Shown piece after piece: positions 22,501 through 34,353 of a stretch of 64,000 nucleotides of DNA. The stretch is from Cranoglanis bouderius. Lineage: Eukaryota; Chordata; Actinopteri; Siluriformes; Cranoglanididae. The notes below the pieces were generated by a model. The model saw only the letters and a list, made by a program, of their open reading frames with translations. It made no database searches and was not told the origin of the DNA. Position 1 is the stretch's first letter; each line of letters starts with the position of its first letter. The translations under genes were made by a program, and so were the position numbers. The stretch is taken from contig CM042541.1 of assembly GCA_023630585.1 (NCBI GenBank), forward strand, positions 9,953,501-10,017,500. Reading direction: 5' to 3'.

Positions 22501-25500
22501 CCAGAATTCTACATGACACAAACTAAAATGTGTTTTTAGGGGAATCCCTGGTAAAAACTGTGGGACCATCATTCTTAAAGCAGAAGAACTTGGAAATTGT
22601 CGGGCAAGACCTCTTTTGTTTTCATTTGCTGTATGGGTTTGTACGCATAATCCTCCTTCTTATCTACGTTTTCTGTTAGACACAGCTGTAATATGGTGCC
22701 TCTGTGGTTCTCTCCTTTCCAAACATTTCTGTTGAATAATTAATATACAATATGCTAGGGCTTGGCGGTATGACGGTATATACCGTTACCATGGAATAAA
22801 ATGTCTACCATTACAGATATTCTATTCTGTGTATATCGCGAAATGTAAATAAGTGGGCGTGGTTAACTTTGTGTATAGCGCTCCTGCACGTGAGAATGAT
22901 CGAGAAACTGTACGTAAGAGTAGTTGTGATTGGAAAAACATGGAGAAAGATAAGCATGCTGGTGAAGAAGTCCCACAAACCAATCCTGAGCAGGAGGACA
23001 AAACTTGTTATGAAAAGAGGCGCGACATCGGTGGTATGGACGTGGTTCGGGTTTACAAAATCTGACAAAGAGCAGAAAAATGCTATTTGCAAACTGTGTC
23101 GCGCAAATGTTTCTGCTAGCAGCGGTAGCACAAGTAGCCTGTTTTATCATCTTAAAATGAAGCATGTCAAAGCATACAATCGATTTACAGTTGATTTACC
23201 AGAATGACTGTTTTTTTACGTGATATATATCGTTACCATGAAATAAAATTACTCATTCCGTGAAAGAGATTTTTGGTCATACCACCCACCCCTATGCAGA
23301 AGCACGTTAAATTTCCTATTTCTAAATCATAAAACATTTTATTGTAAATGTTTTAAATGTAACGTTCCAAAAAATGTTCCGAATCTGATGTGCTAGTTTT
23401 GTAAGTTTTACTGCAGAATTTAATAGTTAAAGCTGAAATGACTCACCAGGTGGTTCATCAGGTCTCTCTGGAGCAGTAGTCTGGAAAGAGAAAAGGTACA
23501 ATGAAACATTACAAAATGTCTTAAATATCGCCATATTTAAGACCACTTAGTAAAAGATATTAAGTATAGTCATAACTATAGAGGAACAGATTCAGTCCAG
23601 AAAGTTTTTTTTTTTTTTGACATAACACATGAATGGACGTTGAGCTTCTGAAAACATTTTAAATGCCATAAACACCAGCAGCTTTTCCATTAGCAATGTC
23701 TGAATTTGGGAAATAGGCAACATGTCCTCACGTTCTGAGTTAAAGGAGAATGTTCTCTTCTTCTGAGTCGGCTCGAGCTTTCCTCCTCCTTTCCTCTGCT
23801 TGTTTCATTTTCTCTGTTCTCAGTCTCTCGTTCCTCTGAGACAGGAATCAATGCATCAGGGAGAAGCTGAGAGAAGACCTGATCTCCAGCTGGACCTGCA
23901 CCTCCCACATCAGCAGTGGCATTTTCAACGGCACTGAAGAACAGGAGAGGAGAGGAGAAAAGAGAAGAGATCTTAATAATCCCTGAACTTTATTTATTAC
24001 ATCTTTACTGCTGTGTGTGTTGCTGTTCATTTTGCTATTGTGCGTTCAGGATTCACCTGACTGGTTCATAGAGCGATCCTGGCATTGCAGGAAGTGGGAG
24101 AGGATCACTCATAAGCCCCGCCCCTTCTGTGAGAGTGGGCAGGATCTCAGTGAGAGAGAGAATAAACACCGGCTCATCGGACGGTGAAGATTCACACACA
24201 GATCTAGGAAGTTCCCCCATATTAGCATCAGGAATCACCTGCATATCATACAGAATAAATAGACCACGATGCTATGGTATACATATTAATAGTAACAATA
24301 AATGCATGAATGACTTCCTTTTCTTCTGCTTAGTCAAATCAGTGTTTTACCGTTGCAGGGTCGTTTCTCAAGGTAGTTCCTCTTTCGGGCTCTGGGATGA
24401 CGTTAGCGCCCTCCTCTGGCTGCTGAACGTCAGTAAAAGTGTTTGCAACAACTTGTTTGTCATCAGGAACTGTAAAGGGAAAAAATCTGAGAAAATATTC
24501 AAAAACAAATCTTCACTTTGAGAATTTCTTATTAACAATTAGTCTCCTCACTGTCTGGATGGTTCTGCTCGATGTGTGTGACTGTGTGTGTGGTTCTGAC
24601 ACTCCGCACAAGGTTAGGTTTGGGTTTGGGTCGTCGACATCTTCTGACCGGCTGAGACGGTTTCACAGAGCACTCAGAACCTGAAGAATGTGATTTAGAC
24701 TCACTTCAACACACAAACACACACACACACTAATGTTATAGTTTTTATGTTAAAAGTAATGACTTTAAAAAAAAAAAAAATTAAAAAAAATTTTTTTTTA
24801 CAATCAACACACACACACATATACATATATATATATATATATATTTGATCGTACAACAAATTTTATTTTCTTTTTATTTCATAATAATTTTTTAATGTAT
24901 TTTTTAAGTGTTAGTGTCACTTTATAAAATTAGTTTTAGGATTTAGACATTTCAGGGGAATTCATTCAAGTTGGTATTATTGTGTCATAAAATATAACAG
25001 CCAATAAGATTCTGGTATGCAGATGCAGGCCATGCTGCAACACTAGTTTACAAGGGGAAGAGGGCAGGGCATGTGGATTTGGGGGTGTGTCCTATTTAGA
25101 GATCAACTGATAATCAGTTTTGCCAATATTTTTCCTGATATTTAAGCATTTTTCCATGATTGGATATCATTTTTGTAATATCGGATCCACAGATAAATGG
25201 CGCCATCTTGGACATTTTGAGAACTGCGTGCAGGACCACCACTGCATCTGTTTTTCCCTCCATGTTCTTTGTTTATTTGTTAGAATTATTTTTATGTGCT
25301 TTATTTGTTTTACCCGTTTGTTTACCTCATCGAAGCTTTTATTTATATAAAAAAAGACTTTAGTAACAGTGCACTTTATTTTTTTGCACTCTTTCAGATC
25401 CCTCTATTTATTGGTGTATAAATAAGAGTTGTTTTGTTTTGTACGCAAAGAGGAAGTGAAATTGACAAAATTGTTATAAATGAAACGGTTTGTTCAGTTC

Positions 25501-26526
25501 AGTGGTGTTGTTATCATTGTGTCTAAAACAGAAGTAAAACTATAAATAAATATCGGTTCTGCATATCGGTTATTGGGCACATAAACATGCAAATAATCGG
25601 TATCGGTTATTAAAAAGAAATCAATATCGGTCATCTCTAGTCCTATTCACATGAAAAAAGACTATGAAATTTTTAATAATGGTCAGATTGTAGGTGCTTT
25701 TGTACCTTCCTTGGCTGAGTTTTTTTGTGGATCTGTTCAACATAGTAAAAGTATAATACTCTAATTTATTTATCAATTTTACAGCCGAATCCATAATAAA
25801 AAGCTAAAATAAAATGGAGATATTTTCTAATATACCCATGTGTTTGCTGCATTTCTTCTTTTCTCTCATCCTCTACACATGTTCTTCTTTCCGAAACTCC
25901 ATCCTCCATCTTTTTCTCTAGCGACAGGACAGGGCTACACCCTTCAGTTTTGTCATTTTCTCTTTCTTCACAAATTTCTGAGTTCAGTTCCTCAGGTTCC
26001 GGGTGAGAGGGTGCCTTAGGAATGAAGTGCTTCACTGTTGATATTTGGGACTCCACCGTTTTTGCTTCTATTTTATCAGATATTACTGGAGCGCTGAACG
26101 TTTCTGCAGAACTGGTGACTGCTTCTGCAGGTTTCTTTTGCGTGGTTCTGGAGGCTCTGCTCAAGTTGGGTTTGGGTTTGGGCAGACGGTTCCTTCGTGT
26201 CTTCGAAGCAGTCAGTCCTGAAATGATGACATTTGAGGTCTCTGGTTGGATTTCGCTAGACAGGACTTCACTTCCCTGAGAGCTAACTGGCTCTGCCGTA
26301 GAGGCGGAGTCCTGCGAGTCCTGCAAGTCCTGCGGAGGAGTTGGTACTAAAGTTTCATCTCCCGTACTGACGGTACTCACTGGATCAGTTTCTGAGGTAA
26401 TGCTAGAAGAAGGGTCAGAGGTCACCATGTCACAGGTTTCAAGCCTGGTCTCGGATTGATCCATCGTTTCCATGAGAACTTCTTTGTGGACTTGGCTCGA
26501 TGATTCTTTGACAATGATGACATCAC
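16509..26526 (-). CDS. bdp1: bdp1 exons 18-27: variable C-terminal half
   Basis: Exons: 18, 26526-25836 (LPKPKPNLSRA); 19, 24703 or 24680 to 24552 (RRPKPNLVRS); 20, 24469-24351; 21, 24238-24057 (EPVFILSLTEILP); 22, 23933-23732; 23, 23480-23447; 24, 18777-18682 (LPAKRRKL, a basic cluster); 25, 18566-17855 (12-residue tandem repeats); 26, 17180-16994 (PGRRPKGFLSF, ending in a proline run); 27, 16646-16509 (VAAYFFNDIFTVVDE, stop TGA). Phases close only if exon 19 starts at 24703, whose acceptor follows a TG-rich rather than C/T-rich tract. Intron 23 is 4.7 kb because of a composite hAT insertion. Confidence 0.8.
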
Positions 26527-29500
26527 CTAGGGGGAAAAAACAGACATTGTTGTCATTAGTTTGAACTGATAAAAATGAGGTCATGTAATGGGTCATTATA
26601 CAAATCTTGATACATGATCTAATGATATAATGTATTTAAGATACGTTTAACGCAGTAACTGTTTAAGACGATACAATTTGGAGCTGTTTTTTAAATGATA
26701 CAATCTAATCCACTACTGTGTCAATACTCATTATGTTTTAAAAACATATTTGATTAAGGAATGAAAGGCCACACCCCTTTAATGTAGTGCTAGTGAGCTA
26801 GTGTTTATGTATTGCTGGATCTCCACTGTGGCACCTTCTTAATACGATGCCTTCTGCCACTGGGACTAACAGGCACAGAGGCCATGCCTCCTTCACTGAC
26901 TATATGGAACATCGTGTCTGAATAAGACTTTTAAAGGTCAAGCGTTCTTGCCTGTACTGGACGGTTCTCCAGTTTGGGTCAGGAGAGCAGAATGTCCGAT
27001 GGTCAGGAGAGTCCTCGCTGCTTCTTCAGACACTGAAAAACAAAATCTTTCTTTAGAGCACAGATTGAAATAGAATGAACAGTTGAAGCTTTATACACAC
27101 TTAAAAAAAAAAAAAAGAAAAAAAAAAGTGAACTTCAGATTACCTTCCATGTCATCCGGAGCCAGGAACTCAATCACATCCTAGAATATTTTTTAAATGA
27201 GATAAATTCTGGTAATTAGCACAATTATAAGCTAATAAAGAACAGGCTGAACACCAACAACAGAAAAAATAATTTAGGAAACAAACATAAAGTACCTCTC
27301 GGTGTTTTCTCACTTGTGATGTGCTCACAGGTGTGCGTATATGGAGGATTCTACGACTTCGAACGCGGCTCAGCCAATCAGATTTTAGAATCGAAACTAT
27401 TCAGTTTACAAAATTGTTTTTATTATACTAGGTTTGTCCAGCTTGGCTGTTCTGTACATAATCATTGGTCATTTTTAATTTTCAGACACTTACAACGAGC
27501 AGGTCGAGCTGATGCTCGCAGGGCACAGAGCCCATCGGGGCCAGCGCCCTCTCACAGGACTCAGGGCACACAGCATTCTGGGAAATTCCCAGGACGTCAG
27601 GAACGTTTACTGAGATGTCCAGCTGATGGGTCATGGAGAGGAGAGGAGAGGAGAGAAGAGGAGAGGAGGAGAGTGATGGGCAAAGCATGCATTAATAAAT
27701 ATGCATGGATACAACATAAATATACATGAGGGAAGAAATAAAATGATCTACTTTACAAATTTATGCATTGATTATTAGGCATGTGCTCATATCATGAGGA
27801 TGAGGGAAGGAATTTTGTTTGCTAGCTAGCCTAATAATGTGATAAATAATGTTTAATTGTAAATGGTTATTTGCACATGCCTACTTTTCCCAACATGTTT
27901 AGCAAAAATGAATAAAACCGTAAATGAGAGTTATGAATTTGCATGGAATGGTATGGTAAAAAAGTAATAAGGATTAACTAAGAGTCCACACACGCACGCA
28001 CGCACACACCTCCTCCATGGTTTCCTCCACCTCACTCTGGACCGTTGTCACAGAGCGCAGCCCCATCGGTACAAAGACCTGGTTCTCCTCCTCCGCGTTT
28101 GCGGAATCGTTTTCTTCCTCCTGATTTGTACCATATTCCTCCTCTTCATCCTCTTCATCCTCAGTAGCCGAGGCACGCAAAGTCAGCAGTTTGGATTTGC
28201 CCCTGCGTGGGGCACGCCACCTGCCCCTTTTAGCCTGAGAGCCCCGAGGCCGAGCGTCGGATGGAAGAGGGAGAGGTGGAAGCTGATCTTCCTTTTCCTC
28301 ATCATCCTCTTCATCTGCTGCTGCATAGATCATGTGCTGAGAGAGTTTAGGGATCCGGCCTGACCTGAGAGCATCCACGGAACAGGAACGAGAAAAAGTT
28401 TCATTTTTAATCACCTAGTAAAATGGTTATATATTTGTCACGTTTGTGCACTGTTGCGTTGTGGGTAACGTACCTCGTCGGCTTGTTGAGAATGTGCTCC
28501 TGAATGGTGGTCAGATCAGGCTCCTCCTCGTTCTCAGAGTCCTGCAACCCACAGGAAATGACATCAGAAGTGTGTCTCTGAGGCTGTAGAATTCTGACTT
28601 GAGTGTGGATTCTAAATAAATAAATAATTCTGATTTAAAACTTTAACATCCATCCATCTGTGAACTTAATAGTCCATCCATCCATCTACCCAATTCATTA
28701 AGCTACCCATTAAGCAATCAGTTTACCCCTCCATCCATCTACTAATCTGTCCAGCCACCCATTCCTCCATTAATCCAGAAATATACACATGCATCAGCCT
28801 GTCTATCCATCGATCTTTCCATCTATCCATCCATCAGTCTAACATTTACCCATCCATCTTTTGATCTGCCCATCTACTCATCCATCCATATACCCGTCCG
28901 TCCATCCATCAATCCATTCACCCATCCATCCATCAATCTATCTATCCATCTACCCACCCATCCATCCATCAATAAATTCATTACTCTACCTATCAATCAA
29001 TCAATCAGTTTACTCTTCCATCCATCTACTAATCTGTCCATCCACCCATCCATCCATTAATCAATAAATATACCCATCCATCTATCCATCAGTCTGTCCA
29101 TCCGTCAATCTTCCTGTCTATCCATCCATCAGTTTACCATATACCAATCCATCTACTGATCTGCCCATCTATTCATCCATCCATATTCCCTTCCATCCAT
29201 CCATCAATCTTTCTATGCAACCATCCATCCATCAATCTACACATTGGTCTGTCAATCCATCCATCCATCCATTTATCCATTTATCCATCCATTGCCAGTT
29301 TGTTCATCTATCCACCCATCCATTCATCCACCTACTGTTCTGTCCAATCATCCAATATTAACTGAATTATTGACAATCGAACACACCTATGATCATGATT
29401 AAACTTAAAATGTTGCAGTGTAACATGGACTAAAGTGTATAAAAGTTAAATATCAGGATGAAACAGTACATTTGAGGCTGACTCCCTGGCACTCTCCTCC

Positions 29501-32500
29501 CTGGCTGAAGTGTGTGTGTCCTGAGCTTTTCTCTGCACCACAGGACCTCTGTTCCTCCACCTCCGCACCGGTTTCACACCAAAGCTCTCAATCTCCTTTT
29601 CCACAGAGTCCAACCTGAACACACAGCCACATCAATAACATCAACCACAACATCACCAACCACAGTACAGCCTTTAGAAACGCTGTAAAAATGCATTTCA
29701 TCTTATTTTTATGTGTTAGAAAAATAATAACACAAACACATGAAAGAAGAAAAAAAGAAAGAAATCAAATGGAATTTAATAAAGTGTATGTTAGTGTGCA
29801 CTACAGGTATGAGTGAACAGGTGTAAGTATTCTTACTCATTAACAGGTAACAACTCTTCGTTAGCACTTCTCTCAGCCTCTTCCTCTGCTTCCTGTTCAG
29901 CTACAGATAACCAAACAGACACATTACAGACTGACCTCACTGATGACTACTGATATAAACGTCTGTTCTCCATCAGAGCACCAGGTCCAGGTGACAAACA
30001 GAAAAATAGACATACAGAGAGGGATTAAGATATAGAGATATATACAGATAGACGGATAGACAGTTATTGAGATATAGAGCATGAAAGACAGACAGTCAGA
30101 CAGACAGACAGACAGAGACTTAGATATAGAGAATGGGATATAGACAGAAAGACAAATAGACACAGACAGAGACAGACAGACAGACAGACAAATAGGAACT
30201 GAGATACAGAGAATGACACAGATAGGTAGATTAAAAAATGCGACCTTATGACTGTGACATTGACAATAAATGTGTATTAATATGTTACACTAATGAATGT
30301 ATATTTAAGACAATGTTATAAACACTCTATGAACTCTCACACCTGATTGGTTTGCGTGTTTACTTCTCCTCTGTGATGCTCCTGCTCTCTTCCTCTTCGG
30401 AGTAGCGCTGCTCCCTCCATCATTACACACATTCTCCTTCTCCTTCTCTCCTTCCATGGCGTCGCTGCTGAAGCTCTCATCCTCCTCCGAGTTTGAAGAA
30501 TAGATCTTCCTCTTCCTCTTCCTCTCTGTAGTGAGAGACACACACTCTCAGAACAAACCAGAGAAAGTGGATTAAAGGGCAACAAGGAGGAATCAACGGC
30601 AGAGTAACATCCAACTCGCCTCCTGGTCTCTGACGGGGAATCTTGGCCATTTGGGAGGTGTGTTTTTTTTTCTTGCGTTTCTCTTCCTCGTCTTTGAGGA
30701 TCTGCGCCAGCAGCTTGTTGAAGAAATCGAGGTCCAGGCGGCGTTTCTCCTCTGAAATCAAACAGGTCTTTATTATAATTATAATTACCCATTACGAGAC
30801 CTAGAATTATCGAGACCTAGGAAATTACTGAGAAAGCTCATGTGTGAACAGATTTATCCTATGATGTGCTTCAGATTTAAATCAATAACACAGTAAAGTG
30901 GCAACTGGAAGAAAATGTGAAAGTGAACAACGAAGAAAAACATGAAAATCGGTACAGTCCAATAAGAGTAAAAAATTGTTTTCATGTTGCTGAGCACTTA
31001 CTGAACGCTTTGTCTATTCTCCAGGAATTTGCTCTTTCCTCCTTTTTAAACTTGTTCTGAAAGAGGAAAAGAAAAATAAGACAAATCAGAGCCACTTACA
31101 TCAGGTGAAGTAATAACATCTGAAAACAAACATGTTTTGAGGGGGTTACACAGCATTAAATGTAACTATAAATGGATAAAATGTATGTGTCATTCTTTAA
31201 TTATAAAAATGTAACTGTTCATGCAAAGTTGATGTGGTATAAGAGGAATAAAACACTTGGGGACATACTGTTATAGAAAAATAATCAAATTCGGTGTGGG
31301 AATAGTAACACCACCATGTTGTTGAATCTTTTTTCACTGCTTTTAAAAGAAAACTGTCTGATCCCACTAGCTTCTAGTGATGTTGACTTTAAATAATAAA
31401 CTAAAAGTGGCTATAAAAGTGAATAAAGTGGCCAAGAGGAAGCAATCAAGGGGACACACACACACACACACACAAAAAAAAAAGGAAAAGTCAATTTATC
31501 AGAAACAGGACTGGACCTGAAAAAGAAAATAAATACCTAAAAGCATCCCATAACAATGCAGGAGATATCTAACATCTACCGAACCTGCAGCTCAAACTGT
31601 TTATAGAGTAAAATGGATCGTCTGCGCTCTTAATCAGCCACCATGTTTTTATTTATACCTTAATCTCTGTTCGAGCTCGATGAGGAAATAGCTGTCCAAT
31701 CATGGAGAAGTCCGTCCCCACCATGCTAATGGCCAAGAAAAACATGTCTGTCTCTGAAAAACGAAACAAAACATACACACAAAGAAATTAAAATGACTTG
31801 ATTATAGACGTCCCGCATGATAAACGTGTCCGGACGATGTTTGTGTTCACACCTCGGTTGGACCAGGGTTTAGTGTAAGTGCCTTTCCTAAAGCTGGAGT
31901 AGGTGGTGGTGGATCCGCGCTCGAATATCGGATCTCTCTCCTCCACGGGATTCGGTCCTTTCATCCTCTGCACCTGTACGGTTAAACTACACAAACACCA
32001 AACACACAGAGTACATCAAATACACTCTTCACTAAATATTAATAGTGCAGAAACTAACTTGTTTCGTTAATGTTCCACAACATTAAATGTAAGTATAAAT
32101 GGATTAAAAGCATGACATTCTTTAATAAATAAAAAACTGTAACTGCTGACTAATTGCTGTGGTATAAGAGGAATAAAACACTTCAGGGTGGTAAGAGTAA
32201 CTCTGCTTCATCACATCACCCCGTTGTTGATTATTTTCCTATTACAGCACCACACACCGTGTTTAATTCCTTACTTAAAACAGCCGGTCTCTGTAACACC
32301 TTACCTTTCCTCATCTATGATGAGAGATCCATCTTCGGCCACCTTCACTCTCGGAGCCAGCATCGGTTCTTCCTCATCTCCTCCTCGCTCCTCCTCTTCC
32401 TCTGCTGCATTCTGTTCTGTCTCTGACTGGACAGCTGGACTGGAGAAAGAATGTCCAGCTTAAAACTGTGATTTATATTCGGATATTTGCTTTAATATCA

Positions 32501-34257
32501 GATACTGTGTGAGAATCTTTAATCCTTATTTACTGAGCTCTGAGCTCTGAGCTATGTCTGGACAGAAAGATATTTGGGCTCAGTATGAGATACTGATCAG
32601 AAGCTCTTACGCCACTTTAGGAGAAGGCGGAAAATCTGTCTCAGCTCTCTGCTCGCCTTCAGTGTATGACCTGCAAAGAATAGTATAAGAGTGTAAATAG
32701 GTGTGGCTGTTGTGTGTGGTCTCTGTGTCTGTCAGTCTTTACGAAGAAGGCGTGGCCTGTGTTTTTGTCACAGTGAAGGAGGTGTGGCCTCTGTGTAAGT
32801 ATCAGTCTTTGATGAAGGAGGCATGATATGTGTGTCTGTCAGTCTCAGTGACGGAGGTGTGGCCTGTGTGGCTATCCGTTACAGTGAAGAAGGTGTGGCC
32901 TGTGTGTCTGTCAGTCACAGTGAAGGAGGCATGGCTTCCGTGCTGTCAGTCTTGATTAAGGAGGCGTGGCCTGTGTGTCTATAAGTCTAAGATGAAGGAG
33001 GCGTGGCCACTGTGTATGTCAGTCCTAATGGAGGTGTGGCCTCTGTGTCTGTCAGTCTTGATTAGGGAGGCATGGCCTGTGTGTCTGTCAGTCACAGTGA
33101 AGGAGGTGTGGCCTCTGTGTCTGTCAGTCCTGATGAAGTGTGTGTGGCCTCTGTGAGCCACAGAGCTCTTACCTCATTGGGTTAGTAGATGGTAGGTAGT
33201 AGATGAGCTCTCTCATGGTCATTTTGGTGTGATCTTTTGCTTTTTCACGCTCGCTAATTCCAGTCTGTGGTCTCTGGTTCTTCTCCTTGTGCTGCAAAAA
33301 AGCACAAAAGGGGATAGTTTTCTAAAAATAACATTAAACTAAATATTCATTATGAAATAATGTAGTAAGATGATGATGAAATCATGAAATCTCAATACAT
33401 GCCAAATATCTAGAAAAAATGTATTTCAAAATCAAGGTAGAGACAGAAAGACAGATGTACACTTACTTTTTCTTTATTCATCTCTTTCTTGAGAAGCTCT
33501 CTGAGTTTTTTGGCCCGTGCTAACCTGAGACGGTCCACTGGGTCGTTCAGGGTCCTCAGCGCCAGGGGGCCATGTTGCTGTGGTTTCATACTTTTCCCTG
33601 GAGAGTTGAGGTCACTTCCATCCTGGACGACAGGTTCGTTCTGCGACTTAGAAACCGACGCTAGATCAGAGTGAACTTTTTCAATGGGACAAGAAGACTC
33701 TGCTGCATCCTGATTGGCTGACTGGGACTCAACTTCATCCAATCTGCTTGATGATGTCTCTACGTTGTCCTGAGTTGGAGTTACATTTTTGGGTTTCCTC
33801 CGCTTTGATTTGCAATCCGATGGAGCGAGTGGAGCAGGGGGCATCTCTGGGGCAGATTCTGGGGTAGATAAGGCTTTATCAGGGGTACGTTCTGTGGTAA
33901 TAACAGCTTTACTGGGATATACAGAGGCCCTTGAAGGTCCGTGGATGGATATGGATGAAGAGGGCAGTTTGGGGGCAGGAGATCGAAGTGATTTGGTGGA
34001 GACACGAAGCGGTTCTGGTGCAGATTCCTGAGTCAATTCATGTTTATCAGGTGATTCAGAAACCTCAGAGGAGGTGTGGGTGGAGGCGGGGGGTATTTCA
34101 GGGGTAGGTTCAGGTTTAACAGGAGATTTAGGGAGCTTAGAAGAGGTGATGGTGGAGGTTGGAGTACTTCTGGGTTTGCTGAGGTTGGGAAGGACACTAA
34201 AGCGCTTTCTCCTCATGGATAAAGAGCTGGTGGATGCACTTTGGCCTGCCATGTCCC

Positions 34258-34353
<96 letters not shown>

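Larger units (their letters stand above)
19481..23294. mobile_element. possible composite hAT structure with 8-bp target duplication
   Basis: The left flank of copy 1 (19473-19480) and the right flank of copy 2 (23295-23302) are both tgcagaag. The inner flanks (ccaccaag after copy 1, caatatgc before copy 2) match neither each other nor the outer ones. hAT elements make 8-bp duplications, so the two copies plus 2.75 kb of cargo look like one insertion of 3,814 bp, or one resident element into which a second copy with cargo recombined. Confidence 0.6.

Noticed and set aside
25120..25363. 76- and 67-codon frames in bdp1 intron 18
   Set aside because: They lie inside the MITE with tatcggtt motifs and have no protein similarity.
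28861..29067. Repeated ccatccatc spaced by short variable pieces, CRISPR-like at first sight
   Set aside because: The units are 4 bp and spacers are degenerate copies. It is a tetranucleotide array in a vertebrate intron.
33489..34262. Plus-strand frames over bdp1 exon 2
   Set aside because: Antisense shadows of the Ser/Pro-rich bdp1 exon.
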